From Trametes villosa (taxonomy: Eukaryota > Basidiomycota > Agaricomycetes > Polyporales > Polyporaceae), in assembly GCA_002964805.2 (NCBI GenBank), contig PUDQ02000143.1, positions 320,001-384,000 of the forward strand: 64,000 nucleotides of DNA, read 5' to 3'. Under the pieces are notes generated by a model. That model ran no database searches and was not told the origin of the DNA. It saw only the letters and a list, made by a program, of their open reading frames with translations. How positions within the stretch are numbered: the stretch's first letter is position 1; each line of letters begins with the position of its first letter. Below, piece after piece: positions 1-11,609 of this stretch. The position numbers were made by a program, and so were the translations under genes.

Positions 1-579
1 GCGATCGTGCCGCTTTACCACCTCCCCGCCTTGACGTCTTTGCGCGTCGTCGGGAGCTGCTACGTCTCCGGGATGGACGATGCTGCGTTGGCAGATATGG
101 CGCGCGCCTGGCCCCACATGACAGAGCTCTCATTGTGCGGGGAGGCTGCGGGTCCCGGAGGGATCACCTTCGTGGGCCTGCTGGACTTCACCCGCCGCTG
201 CTCCGGAATCTCCACACTCGCAGTCCCTTTCGCGGACGTCAAGCTCGCGTCCTGCGAGGAGGTCATAGCCCAACGCCCTGCCCATATTGCGCCCCATGGC
301 GATCATCCTCAAGGGTCGAAGAGGACTTGCATCCTGGCTATTCTTGACGTTGGATTGCCTTACATCGACGCTGAGGATATCGCCGTAGTGGCTGCGGTGG
401 TGACCTCGATTGCCCCCAGATTAGGTAGGATACAGTGCACCCTCGGCAGAGCCGTGGCTCGAGATTTACGGAGTAGGTGGAACCTTGTGCACCGTGTGTT
501 ACCGAAGTTTCAGGCAGTACGTTTGCAAGAGCATAGGTACCGCTTACTACAAGGGGGAATACAGGGTGAGGAAGCCTGA
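1..579 (+). CDS. F-box/LRR-like protein, C-terminal part (5' end outside window)
   Basis: The frame is open from base 1 and ends with TGA at 577-579, so this is the 3' end of a gene that begins to the left. The roughly 190 visible residues contain leucine-rich-repeat-like stretches (LTSLRVVGSC near the start, then WPHMTELSLCG) spaced as in the Leu-rich tails of Agaricomycete F-box proteins. No F-box is visible because the N-terminus is missing. If it is an F-box protein it would serve as a substrate receptor of an SCF ubiquitin ligase; that is inference from the repeat pattern alone. There is no ATG at the left end; the first GTG is not a plausible start. The last 50 residues are basic and not repeat-like. 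Confidence 0.45.
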   Translation, partial: AIVPLYHLPALTSLRVVGSCYVSGMDDAALADMARAWPHMTELSLCGEAAGPGGITFVGLLDFTRRCSGISTLAVPFADVKLASCEEVIAQRPAHIAPHGDHPQGSKRTCILAILDVGLPYIDAEDIAVVAAVVTSIAPRLGRIQCTLGRAVARDLRSRWNLVHRVLPKFQAVRLQEHRYRLLQGGIQGEEA

Positions 580-933
580 ACTCTGGCATGCACGGCGAAT
601 ACGAACTAGTACATATTGGTTATATTCATGCGATACAAATGACTTTACTCCTCGGCCATCGATGATTAGGTACAGCGGCAAGCGGAAGCGCCTGACCCCG
701 GTAGCAGAGAGTTTGTTTGGATCTAAGGCTCTTGCCAAACAATCGTCCAAATCGGGACACTCATCCAGCGGCGTCATTGCCGCACGTGCTACTCAGTACT
801 CGCTCACCCGCCCGCAGTGCTGCTGTAACCTCTCTACGAACCTCGCCACAACACAACCTTGCTACACATCTATAATCTGAGGGCTGGAATCCTCTACTCG
901 CTGCACCCCTTGTCTGCTAACTCATGCTCTCCG
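580..933. other. intergenic, upstream of the Sec24-like gene
   Basis: No convincing gene. It contains the 3' flank of the F-box-like gene and the presumed promoter of the Sec24-like gene. I see no clear TATA box. The frame of the next gene stays open back to a Met codon near 859, so a slightly longer N-terminus for that gene cannot be excluded. Confidence 0.5.
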
Positions 934-3900
934 ATGTACGCGCATAGTACCCGCTCTCACATTCCGCAGCCGCCGCACAGCGCGGGTACGCCTTACAAGG
1001 GGCTGCGCGCAGCCATAGACCCCAACCAAATCCCCTCGCCAATTGACACGATCGAGGCTGACCGAGAGAAATGGGAGGAACAGCCGTACATGACTCTGCC
1101 CGGACAGCATCCGCCTCTATCCACGACAGATTTCGTAGCCATAGATCAAGGTATGTCCACAGTTCTGCAGCAAACTACCATGGTCTCAGCTTGACTCGTT
1201 CCAGGAAACTCGTCTCCAAGATATGTGCGAATGTCCACTTGGAACGTGCCGAGCACCTCGCGCCTAGCATCCGAATGCGAGGTCCCCGTAGCTGCCATCC
1301 TCCAACCATTTGCGGACCAAGATCCTAGGGAAGAGCCTATTCCGCTCGTGGAGCCAGATCTCGCCGGTCCTCCACGATGCGAGTCCTGTAGAGCCTATAT
1401 CAACCCGTGGTGTACATGGGTTGCAGGAGGGGCGAAGTGGAAGTGCAATCTGTGCAGCCATGAGACAGAAGGTGCGCCCCGTCCCACCAAACCCTTGATC
1501 GGTCGTTCAAATACCCGAGTTCTCGCAAAGTGGCCTCGGAGTACTTCTGCAACCTCGACGCCAACTTTCTCCGCCTGGACCACCTACAGCGGCCAGAGCT
1601 GAACAAGGGCACCGTCGACTTCGCTGTTTCTGAAGAGTACTGGGCTCCCAACCCGCCGCCTCATATCCGCCCACTCTACTATTCGGTCATACCGCAACCT
1701 ACCACTGGCCTGAGGAAACCCCAACCCATGGACTACGTCTTCGCTTTCGACGTGTCCCAAGAGGCCGTCCGTTCTGGCTTCCTGAAAACGGCTTGCGCAG
1801 TGCTACTGGAAGCTCTCTTCGGCGACGGCGAGTCAACACCCCCGTGTTTCCCGCAGACAAGCCGCATTGCTATCCTCGCTTTTGATCGGACATTGCAGTT
1901 CTACAACCTCTCTGTACGCTTACTCTCCCAGCTGTGTGTCTCGGTGCCGCTATATAACACGATACTCCTCAGTCCGAGATAGCGGGACAGCCACCGATGC
2001 TGGTGGTGCCAGACGTCGATGACGTCTTTCTACCGTCCCTTGCTGGCCTGTTCGTCGATGTGACAGAATCTAGGTGAGTGCAACCTAGCGAGACATCAAA
2101 CATAGTAGTAACTCTGGCTTAGGAACGCCATCGTAGATCTCTTAACCACTCTTCCTATGCGCCATGAGCAGACATTCGAGACCGAAGCAGCGCTCGGGTC
2201 CGCACTCTCAGCATGTCTCGCCGCACTGGTGAGTGCTATGGCCATCAGGGCTACACGCAGCATCTAATGGGCCCTAAGGCAGGAAGAGGAGGCCAAGTTG
2301 TCACCTTCGCGGCCACCCTACCCACGATCGGCATTGGGGCGCTGCAGCCGATGCCGGACGAGGCGGAGCGTTATGGCACAGAGAAGGAGAAGACGCTCTT
2401 CGTCCCCCGAGAAGAGACCTGGCAAGACATAGGCGAACAGTGCGCGGCCGAGGGCGTCGGCGTGAGCATATTCCTCGGGATGGGCCGGCCAATCGACGTT
2501 GGGTCAATAGGTATGTCTCCAGTATCAAGTCTCCAAGGCCTTATGCGAACGTAGTCAACAGGTGTCGTGGCGACAATCACCGGCGGCGAGCTGTACTTCC
2601 ACCCGAAGTTCGACATAGTCAGGGACGCCGCGGTCCTCTCGTCCCAAGTCAAGCGGCTCGTCTCGCGCACGACAGCTTACTCGTGCTCCATGCGGATACG
2701 CACTTCCAATGGTATGCCCCCTCAATATCCCGACCTCCAGCTCCTAACCTTCTCGGGCAGGCCTCAGAGTGTCCACCCCTCTCGGCAACTTCTACGAGAG
2801 CGCTGCGGCCGACCTTGAGTTCGGGACGATGGACGCGGACAAGACGATCGCCGTCGGGCTCGAGCACACGCGCACGCTCGACGACCGCCAGTACGCGTTC
2901 ATCCAGGCCGCGCTGCTGTACACGACGCGCACGGGCGAGCGCCGCGTGCGCACGTTCAACGTCGCGCTCAAAGTGGTGACGCTTGCCGGGAACGTCTTCC
3001 AGTACGCGGACATGGACGCGACTGTGTCGTACATGCTGCGACAAGGTATGAGCGGCCTCTTGCATAGGTTTCGTATTAGAACGGCCCGCTGAACTCTGGG
3101 CAGCGATCTCGAAGATGTCATCAACGAAGATCTCGCATATTCACGAAGACCTAACGGAGAAATGCGCCCTCATTCTGTACGCATACCGGAAGTTCTGCGC
3201 AGCATCCGCCGCTCCGACACAGGTAGCTCTACGAAGTTCCTCAGTCTCTCGACACCGCTGACCTGCCCCAGTTGATCCTGCCTGAAGCCTTCAGGACGCT
3301 CCCACTATACATCCTCGGCATGATGAAGACGAAGCCTTTGAAAGGTAAGCTCTCTCCAAGCCCCCTCCCCCGACTACCACACTAACCAGCCTCCCAGGAC
3401 GGAACGTCACCGCCGATGTGCGCAACTACCACGCGCACAAGCTCATGGCGACGAGCACGCGCAGCATCATGTTCCACCTCTACCCGCGCATGCTCGCCGT
3501 GCACGACCTGAATGACGAGATCGCGCTCCCGGACGCGAACGGCAAGATCGACCTCCCGTCGCTCATGCGCGACAGCCACCTCTTCATGGAGTCGCACGGC
3601 GTCTATCTCATTGGTAGGTGCTCGCTCCCCGCATACTGAGGGTGACCTATTGACGAGGGAAGATAGACAATGAGGACATGATGATCCTGTGGATCGGCGG
3701 GAGCGTATCGCCGCAGGTGCTACAGGACCTGCTCGGTATTGATGACCTCATGCAGGTCGACCCGCATATCGTGCGCTTTGTCCCGACTCACATTATCCCA
3801 CTCGAGTGCTCACTCCCACCCCCACAGCTGCACCTCCCGGTGCTGCCTTCCCGGCTATCGACGCAGGTGTGCAACATCCTCGCGCACCGCTTCGCCCAGC

Positions 3901-4216
3901 GCGGGTACGCGCCCAAGTTCGTGCTCGCGCGGCAGAACCTCGACGGCGCGGAGATCGAGTTCAGCGACATGCTCGTCGAGGACCAGAACAACGCTGCGAT
4001 GTCGTACCTGGACTGTGAGTCGCACCTGAGTACGCCTGTGGATAACGCAGATGCTGATACGTTGCGTAGTTTTGTGCCTGGTGCATAAGCAGATACACAC
4101 TGCAGTAAGTGTTGCGTCCTCTGGCGCGCGTGATGATATGCTGAAGCCGTTGCTAGCTCACGACGGGTGCGTCGATATCCTCTGGCCACGGCGGCTTCCG
4201 GTCCATGCCCTGGTGA
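934..4216 (+). CDS. SFB3: Sec24C/D-type COPII coat subunit (SFB3/LST1 class)
   Basis: COPII cargo adaptor: it pairs with Sec23 on Sar1-marked ER exit sites and selects cargo for ER-to-Golgi vesicles. About 850 residues spread over some 14 exons. Seen in order: a short N-terminus ending in the Sec24C/D signature [17 protein letters not shown]; a Sec23/24 zinc finger (CESC...CNLC) in the second exon; the vWA-like trunk ([28 protein letters not shown]); beta-sandwich, helical and gelsolin-like parts; and the family-typical end [17 protein letters not shown]. Introns such as 1151-1204 and 1472-1530 restore continuous family sequence. A last intron after IHTA leads to a stop at 4214-4216, giving an end in FRSMPW. 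The IDP...PSPI block marks the SFB3/LST1 (human SEC24C/D) subfamily. The N-terminus is short for Sec24, which normally carries a long Pro/Gln-rich leader, so an upstream exon is possible. Confidence 0.93.
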
Positions 4217-4577
4217 GGGCAAAGGTCGTTCTGGGAGTCAAGATACCGAGGCTTGGATATAATGTGTGCATATATGCGGAACTTAGAATAGGCTTATAAC
4301 ATATGTACTTTCTTGTTGTGCGTCGGAGTGTCCCTCGAGTTCTCTCCCATCGTGCCCTCGCCCGAGCGTTATCTATGGGGATCGGAGCTTGGGTTGCTAA
4401 CGGAATGAGTACAGCGCTTGGTCGCAAGCCACGTAGAAAGAACAGTAGATAGTATGTATATCCAGGTTCGTGCCATATATCTTCCGCTTACAACAAGTAC
4501 AGTACAACGTCTGCAACGTAGTTCCATTCCTTCCTTCCGATTCCTTCGTTCATGGGTACCCTCACACCTACTGCCTT
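4217..4577. other. convergent 3' flanks
   Basis: Gap between the convergent stops of the Sec24-like gene and the lysozyme gene. It holds only AT-richer 3' flank sequence; no gene seen. Confidence 0.6.
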
Positions 4578-5694
4578 TCAACCTAAGGCGAGGCTATCAA
4601 CCACCATCGTCAGCCACCCACAAATACATGAACAATAGAAACAAAAGCACGCACTTCTTCAGGCCCTGCGCCGACCCGTTGAACTCGTCCTGGTCGCCCG
4701 GGTTCGGGCCCGAGTCCGCGTACTGCCAGAACGTCGCGTACCTGTCCCAAAACTGATCAGCACTTGTGCGCAACGGACTGACATGAGAGATGGGATACTC
4801 ACGACCAGCCGGCGGGGAGGGCGCCGATGCTCGACGCGTAGCGCGCGATCCAGAGCGGGTTCGTCGACGCGAAGGCCGCGCTGTTACCCGTGCACGTCTT
4901 CCACCAGTCCGTCGTCGTGTAGATGACTGCCAGCTACGAGTTAGTATCCCAGCCCGCAGCCCTCATGTAGTGGTGCTAACCAGGGTAACTGCGAGATACA
5001 AGCGGGTAAGCGCTGTGCTGTGATAGGGAAACAACGGAGGGACGTACACTCCGGTGGACGAGTGGTACGTGTTGGAGAAGTCCTTGATCCAGGACACCAT
5101 CGCGGACGCGCTCAGGCCGTAGCACTCCGCGCCGTTGGGGTTGTCTAGATAGCGGCCGGGTCAGTCGCGGCAACTGTCGGGGGCCAATGCCACGCACATT
5201 CGATGTCGAGGGCGCCGGGGAGGGTGATCCCGTCCTTGGACCAACCGCCTATGCATACAGCGAGTGAGCACGTAGCGAGCGATGTATCAGGTAGTGAGGG
5301 GACTGACCTCCGTGTGCGAGGAAGTACTTGGCCTGCGTAGCCCCAGACGACACATCGGGGTGCGCAAAGTGGTACGCCCCGCGGATGAGCCCCGCGCTGG
5401 TCGCGCCCGTGTAATGGCTCGAGAAGAACGAGTCGACGAACGCTGCCCGCCCCGTCCCATGAGCGATGGCCCCAGAAGCGGAGGGAGAGCGGGAGACGAC
5501 GCACTGGTGCCCTCAGTCGCCTTGATGTACACGAAGGAGAGGCCGTTCGCCTTGACGGTGTTGAAGTTCACCGTGCCCTGGAAGTTCGAGACGTCGATGC
5601 CCTTCGGCGCCGCGCGCTTGTCGAGCGTCGGCACCGCGGTCACGGACGCGACCGACACGGCGAGGGTGAGCAGCGCAGCGGTAGACAGCTTCAT
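4578..5694 (-). CDS. secreted GH25 lysozyme (muramidase)
   Basis: Family 25 glycoside hydrolase, expected to cut the N-acetylmuramic acid-N-acetylglucosamine bond of bacterial peptidoglycan outside the cell. The protein begins MKLSTAALLTLAVSVASVTA, a clean signal peptide, followed by a short pro-like stretch with a dibasic KR. The GH25 fold then follows: GIDVSNFQGTVNF (catalytic Asp region), SFVYIKATEGT, a middle exon ending YTTTDWWKTCTG, PLWIARYAS and the terminal WQYADSGPNPGDQDEFNG. I place a last intron (GTGCGT...TGATAG) after LKK; this gives a normal end in NLALG and a stop at 4578. Reading through it would add an odd hydrophobic tail. About 215 residues, the normal size. The frame is open upstream of the chosen Met, but the signal peptide and a TATA-like site 79 bp upstream support this start. 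Such fungal lysozymes are often discussed as bacterial acquisitions. Confidence 0.9.
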
Positions 5695-5772
5695 GCCGAG
5701 GAAGTTCGGTGCAGTGGGGGGTGCCGAGCTCGCAGACGAGTCGCCGTATCCCCACCTCCCCCTCCAATCCCT

Positions 5773-5778
5773 CTTATA
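5773..5778 (-). promoter_or_regulatory. TATA-like box of the lysozyme gene
   Basis: TATAAG on the minus strand, 79 bp before the lysozyme ATG, which is typical spacing for a fungal TATA promoter. Confidence 0.5.
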
Positions 5779-6574
5779 CGCCCAGCGGGAGAAAGCACCC
5801 AGCGCCCCACGCGGCGCGTACAGCGCGAACCACCCTGCCGCCCCATCCGTTGACGTCTGCACATGCTGCGTTGTGGGCCTCGGCGGACGCACGGGCGTGC
5901 CCCCACCGCCCGAAGCGTCTGAGTTCAATTTGCGAAGCCCCGTCTGGCGGGGCAGCGTGGTGCGCTGACAGCGGCTGCGCGGGGGAGCACCTGCCGTCCG
6001 GCCTGGGACTGCAGGCGGAACCGGGCCTGCAGATCGTGTCGTCAGCGATAGGTCGATGATGCGATGGCCACCCACTGCTTAGCCCCGGCACGTTCTTGTG
6101 AGCGACGGGGCCGCGCCTTCGTTGACAGATTGATACGGGCTGTTCAGCGCGGAGGGTGCGTGCTGGGGTTCGGGCTGTTAATTGCGTTCCGGTGACCTTG
6201 CGCTCGCGGCCCGGGGATGGCGAGAAGTGATGTATGATACCTCGACTCCTATTGGGCATGTGTCTGTAGGATGATAACCATGCTTGTAAGTATGCCGCGG
6301 CTGCCCGCTAAGCACTCTGCACTCGGTGCTCGTCCAACGTCTGACATTCGCACCGTTCCCGATCGCCCCATCGTTGCCAACCTACCATCACACACTCCGA
6401 GTCCAACGGGGCATATTGGGGAGCCTCTCTCGGTTTGCCTCGAACAATCCCGCCAATCCGCCTGACAGTTGACAGGACGTGTCTCTATAACCATGACGAA
6501 GAAATCTAGAACAACATAATGATACAGCAACGAAAGCGTACAAAACGACTCAACAACCAAACCGCGAGCGTTAC
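5779..6574. other. intergenic between lysozyme and RPC19
   Basis: Upstream region of the lysozyme gene and 3' flank of RPC19. Several open frames run here on both strands, but they lack family sequence and plausible splice patterns. Nothing else seen. Confidence 0.5.
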
Positions 6575-7404
6575 TCAGCTCTTTTCGTCCCACCGCTCGT
6601 ACTGGCCGGCTTGCAGGCTCTTCGTGTACTCCCCGTCGATGGTCACGCAGAGGTCGTCGAGGTCGTTGAGGGCTTGGATCAGCGCTGTCAGCGACGACAG
6701 CCCGTCTGTCGGTTTGAGTGGGGTGAGCGGCGGAATGCATGCTGAGAAGACGGGTGTACTGACCGTACATCTGGATCCGCATGTTGATGTGGTTCTCTGA
6801 GGGGTGGGGAACGCTAGGACATTGGTGAGCCCATGAGACAAACAACGAATGACGGTGATGACTGTTCGGCGTTATGGCGAGGCGGGCGGAAGCAAGAGAG
6901 CTCGTGAGGAATGAGGGAGGGGAGGGACAATTAACGGGCCGGGTACATCGACCTCGCTAGAGAGACAAAAGAAGAGACGAGCTCGCTCTTGCAGAGTCCT
7001 CGGCTGCTGACTCCAGGCACGCGGGGGGATGGTCGAGGACACAAAGATTTGCCATGGGGATAGTTCCAGGGGCGTCCGTACAGGCAGGGCAGGCGTGGGG
7101 GTAGGAACACGGGCGCGCAGACTCACCTGTATCCGCAAAACTCCACCTTCGGGCTTTCCAGGTTATTCCTCCGTCAGTATAAACCTCTCGCCAAAGTAAA
7201 AAGAACAGACGCACTTCTTCATGAGCATCCACCGCAGCGCGTTCCCGATCGTATGGGACTCATCATGAATTTGGAACGTCGCAGCGGACAAGTCAGGCTC
7301 TGCACCTTTCAGCTGCACATTCGAGAGTGACGCCGTCAGATTCACTGTTCTTTCACTGCACAATTGGGACGCACGATCTGGATTTTGGGAGTTGCCTCGG
7401 CCAT
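6575..7404 (-). CDS. RPC19: RNA polymerase I/III subunit AC19 (RPC19 / POLR1D)
   Basis: Small RPB11-like subunit that dimerises with AC40 and nucleates assembly of RNA polymerases I and III in the nucleus. Five exons spliced by eye give 111 residues, the family's usual size. Exon 1 encodes MAEATPKIQI. Exon 2 carries the core AATFQIHDESHTIGNALRW. A short exon gives NPKVEFCGY. Another gives PHPSENHINMRIQMY. The last is the C-terminal helix, ending in WDEKS. The HDESHTIGNALRW block is the diagnostic RPB11/AC19 dimerisation segment, and PHPSE is shared with yeast and human orthologues. The start is chosen because the intron from 7374 to about 7313 (GTGCGT...TGCAG) joins this Met exon in frame to LKGAEPDLS. 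Initiation further upstream would give a non-homologous leader. Confidence 0.9.
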
Positions 7405-7877
7405 GGGGGAAGACAGACAAAAGGCTTTCGGCGCAGACGTAACAGGCGCCCAAGAGCAGAAGGAAGCGTGGGAATGCGCGGAAGGGCGTCTAATGCCAGT
7501 CGCGACTCGCGCGACGCGTCCTGTCCGCATCCTCTTCCTGCTCCTCATTCTCTCAGTACACGCACAACACAACCTCGCTCGATATCTTGCAGAACGCCGA
7601 TGCTGTATGATCTGAGTTGCATCCATCGAACTACAGTAGTGGCGACGTAGCTGCGACAATGGTAGTTTCTACCTCTACCGTCGCCAAACACGCGCAAATA
7701 TAGCGCCCGTGAGTCCCACCAATTGTTCTCTCGAATCCGCCTCTGACCGCCTGCGTCGTGAGTAGACAAAGGGATTCGCTCCCGAACGTCTACACTAGGC
7801 GAGAGCTATTGAGCGTCGCGTGCGCGGACGACAATGTCGGCGTATCCATCATGCTGCCCGCCGTTAGCGCTACCTGC

Positions 7878-7884
7878 TATAAAG
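7878..7884 (+). promoter_or_regulatory. TATA box of the gene starting at 8126
   Basis: TATAAAG on the plus strand. Transcription starting about 30 bp downstream would make the ATG at 8126 the first ATG of the message, which supports that start. A second TATA-like run (TATATAATA) lies directly before the ATG. Confidence 0.5.
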
Positions 7885-8125
7885 GCTCGACAATCCGGCC
7901 TTGTGGACATCCCGTCCCCTCACCGCCTTTCCTTTCTTGCCTTCCTCAGCCCCGACGCCCGCGTATACCCCAGCTTTAGACATATCAAGGCAGGCCCCCT
8001 TGATCGGTACCCCGGTGGACCCATCTTGTTCTTTCACACAATCATCTCGACATACCAAGACCGCCTCCGACGCCTCCGCTCTGCCGCGCTCCGTCACGTT
8101 ACACTCCCCACGCTACCTATATAAT

Positions 8126-8911
8126 ATGCTCCGTCTCTCCCCTCCTGCTCTCGACATGACCATCCCCGCTGAGCGCCCGACCCTCCCGTCCCTCGCATCT
8201 CTCTGCCTCCCCGACATCTACCCCCACAGACGCAGAATGAACAGCTCTACCACGCAACCTTCCCAGAAGACCTCTAACGTTACTAATGATAATGGCCTCC
8301 TCGTATGTCCACCGTTCCCTCTCAACCTGCCTCACTCTAACCTTGCATCACAGGACCCCCTCCCTCTCAATTCCATCCGCTCCCTTGCCCGCCCCCGCGT
8401 GAGCTCGGTCTCCTCTGACTCCTCGGAGTCGTCCGAGTCCTCCACGACCTCGACCGCCTCGACCGCCTCAACCTCCTCCCGCGGCTCGACGCTCCGCGTC
8501 TCGAGCAAGGTCTCGCTCGACCTCGTGCAGCGGCACCACCCGTACTTCAGCCCCGCGCGGCACCGCGTCGTGCTCTCGGACCGCTTCAGCGACGCGGACA
8601 TCATCCTCTCGCTCCCGCTCCCCGCGCAGACGCTCGCGGCCGACCCGAAGCGCTCCCGCAACTTCCACTTCGCGAAAGCGCACGGCGTCGACCTCGGCCG
8701 CGCGCAGTTCCTCTTCGGGGACACCGCGAAGGTGCTCCGCGTGAACGAGCGCGTGCGCAACGAGTTCCCCGCCGCCATCCACCCGTACCGCATCATCCCG
8801 CGCCACCCCTCCGACCCCAAATACGTTGCGGCGGCCCCCACCGCTACTGCCCCTGCGGCGCAGCAGCTCACGCCTCCGCCCGCGCCCGTCAAGCGCGAGC
8901 CTAGTCCCTGA
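8126..8911 (+). CDS. Ser/Thr-rich protein of unknown function
   Basis: I do not recognise a known family. The protein is about 244 residues if a probable 51-nt intron (8303-8353, GTATGT...ACAG, with CTAAC branch site) is removed. Because 51 is a multiple of three, retention would also leave the frame open and add 17 residues. After a Pro/Ser/Thr-rich N-terminus comes a serine tract (SSDSSESSESSTTSTAS). The C-terminal 110 residues look folded and less biased: HHPYFSPARHRVVLSDRFSD, DADIILSLPLP, RNFHFAKAHGVDLGRAQF, LRVNERVRNEFPAAIHPYRI. The last 25 residues are Pro/Ala-rich. No signal peptide or membrane segment. Third positions are strongly C/G-biased, as in the neighbouring real genes, which supports coding. 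Confidence 0.65.
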   Translation: MLRLSPPALDMTIPAERPTLPSLASLCLPDIYPHRRRMNSSTTQPSQKTSNVTNDNGLLVCPPFPLNLPHSNLASQDPLPLNSIRSLARPRVSSVSSDSSESSESSTTSTASTASTSSRGSTLRVSSKVSLDLVQRHHPYFSPARHRVVLSDRFSDADIILSLPLPAQTLAADPKRSRNFHFAKAHGVDLGRAQFLFGDTAKVLRVNERVRNEFPAAIHPYRIIPRHPSDPKYVAAAPTATAPAAQQLTPPPAPVKREPSP

Positions 8912-10041
8912 GCGCATGTTTCACGACCCGAGCGACACCCTCCCCCCTCCTCCGGCTCCCGGCTCTCGGACAACGCACGATAGACGAACGACGAACACAC
9001 GAATGACCAGCCGGACGCTGCCCGCGGCCCCCGCTGCATCTGTACACGTACATACCCGCCTGTCTCCATACCATCCCCCGTCTGCCCTCCCCCTCCCATC
9101 ATCTTGTATCCATCACACACTGCTACTTACTGCTCTCGAGTACCGAGCCCGCCCGCTCTGCACGCGCTCTCGCCTTTGTTCTCCGCTTTTGTGCATACCG
9201 TTACCTACGCGTAAGATTCCGAATCGGGTATTGGCTGTATCCATATCCCTATCCCCATCCTGTAGTACACACCCTCCTGTATCGCCCGCGCCCCCGCGCG
9301 ACAAGAAAGAATGCCATACATTTCCAATCATGCCATGATCCGTGCGATAGTCTGCCGTTCCGCCTGGATATCGCGATTCGCAGCTGGTGATGAGTGGCAC
9401 ATAGTGCCACTGGGCAGTGGGCTCGCACTTCCGACGTGCTTGCGGCGTGCGCTCACGCGGCGCGCGCAGTCAGTGTGTGTGATGCGCCATTGTCCGCTGC
9501 TTATAGCAAGTCTGCGGTGAGTGGCACGCCGGTGCGCCAAGACAAGAAGCTTAAATGGAAACATGACAGAGCACATCCCGACATACACACACGTCTTATG
9601 TCGTTCGACCTGTTCAGATGAGATGGCACTGGCCGGTATCATGATATCCAGCGACGAGTGATGGTCTCCTCGACACCACTGGGTGCAAACACACTGTCAC
9701 GACCTGGATCCCAGCTTCTGCGGTCGTGCCGGATCAGCGCGTTCATTGTCCCCCTCCACTCCCAGATCCGCCGACACCGCATCGAGGACCAGTGGGAGCA
9801 CCCAGGGTCCAGAGTCATACCCCTTAATGCAGCAACCTCGCCACGCCGATGGCATCTTCGAAGCGGCGTACAGCGTAAATCCCGCCGGCTTCCGACCGCT
9901 TCTCTGCGAACCTGGCCCTTACACGGATATCCCTGGAACGGCTAATCAAGAATAGCAGATTGAGCATCCGGAAGTTCCTCCACATCGGGCGCACAACTGA
10001 ATAATACAGCCCCACCACTGACATTCCCATCCAGGCCCGAC
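8912..10041. other. intergenic between convergent genes
   Basis: About 1.1 kb of pyrimidine-rich 3' flank after the Ser-rich gene, then the 3' flank of the nitronate monooxygenase gene. No supported gene or RNA. Confidence 0.5.
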
Positions 10042-11609
10042 TCAGAGCTTCGCCTTCGCCTGCACCTGCTGCACCGCAAGCCCGTCGATGACCTCCTCCG
10101 CCTCGCGCTCGATGCGCTGCAGCAGCACCTCGCACGTCGGCACGTCCTTGATCAGCCCGATCACGAGCCCCGCGGTCCACACGCCGTAGTCCGGGTCGCC
10201 CAGCTCGTACACGAGCCGCCCGCGCTGCCCAGACACGAGCTCGCGGATGTCCTCGAACTTCGCGCCGCCGGGGCGGCTCTCGATCTCCACCACCTGTTTG
10301 GCGATGCTGTTCTTGTACACGCGCGACGTGTTGCGCAGCGTGCGGAAGATGTGCGTTGTGTCCGCCTCCGTCGACGCGACGATCGTGTCCTTGATCTTCT
10401 GGTGGATCGGGCTGCGCGGTCATGTCAGCCTCTCTGTCACGCAGACCCATACATAGACGGGAGAGGGGAATAGCGCACCTCTCGACGGTGCACATGAACC
10501 GTGTGCCTGGGAGGCTGTTAGCATCGCTGGGACACCGGACCGGTGGGAGAGAGACTAACCCATGTTCACGCCCTGCATCGCGTCGCCCATTGTCAGCAAC
10601 TTATGTCTAAATGAAACAAGACGGCACGCACACATGCGCCCAGCGCGAGCGCGGACGCCAGCCCGCGCCCATCCCCGAATCCGCCGGAGGCGATATACGG
10701 GACCTTCAGCTCCTGCGCTGCACGCGCCAGCTATGCACCACTCGGCATCAGCGCGCACAGAGATCGTAGTCGTTGCACGACCTTACCAAGACTATGCCGC
10801 CGATGTCCTCTTCACCGGGGTGTCCAGCGCCTATATAGTAGTGAGCCCACAGGACACCTCGTAGAGAAACATGGGAGTCATACATTCGAATCCGTCGATG
10901 CTCAAGCAGTCCACTCCGAGACGCTCCGCAGACTGTCGCGCGCTCCGTCAGCGGACACACAGGTACCGACGGATGACGCGCGGGACGCACCTTGGCATGC
11001 CTGATTGTTGTACATTTGTGGATGACAATGCAGCCGTTGGACTTGAAGAACTTGATCAGCGGGCCGGCTTCGCGCATGCGTCAGCAGCATGCTCTCCCTG
11101 TTTAATCAGATAATATAAAGGAGACATACGGTTGTTCCCAGCGGTCTCGAAGATCCGGATGCCCTCCTCGAAGGCTGCGCGCGCGTAGCCCTCGTAGTCC
11201 GGGGGGTTGATGCTCGGCAGGAGCGTGATGTTCACGCCGAAGGGATTCCTTGTGAGCTTGTACGTCTCACGGATTGCTTGCCGCAACGCCTCCGGCGAAG
11301 GCTGGGTGAGCGCGGTGAGGACACCTAGGTACCTGTTAAAAGCGTATGCAGACGCGGCATGGAAGTGACTACGCGCCTAGCCCTCCTGCGTTCGAGACCG
11401 CCGCTGCGAGCCGCGGTACGCCGACCCTATGTCTTCTTTAAACTCTGAGGAGATTTGAACGCCTGCTGCCCATTTACCATTGCATACCACCCTGCACAAC
11501 GGGCCTGTTTTCGCAACACTCCAATTAACGGGTGTTGCTACTCGACGGTTGTCATTGGGACTTACACCCTGATACCAAGGAGCTTCGTGAGCTTCGTTTC
11601 CAGAGGCAT
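10042..11609 (-). CDS. nitronate monooxygenase (2-nitropropane dioxygenase family)
   Basis: FMN-dependent TIM-barrel enzyme that oxidises alkyl nitronates such as propionate-3-nitronate to carbonyl compounds plus nitrite or nitrate, detoxifying nitro compounds. Exon 1 encodes MPLETKLTKLLGIR. The next exons restore the FMN-binding start PVVQGGMQWVG and AAVSNAGG. Then come NPFGVNITLLPSINPPDYEGY, IRIFETAGNN, FKSNGCIVIHKCTTIRHA, the glycine-rich GHPGEEDIGG, IASGGFGDGRGLASALALGA and GVNMGTRFMCTVE, all in the order of the family. The C-terminal exon ends VQAKAKL, stop at 10042-10044. About 345 residues, normal length. It is divergently transcribed from the formyltransferase gene with only 272 bp between the start codons, so the two probably share promoter DNA. 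Confidence 0.92.

Noticed and set aside
5287..6075. 262-codon minus-strand frame reading through the lysozyme start
   Set aside because: Only the part after MKLSTAAL is lysozyme. The upstream extension has no family sequence and lies across the TATA-like site; it is an open 5' flank.
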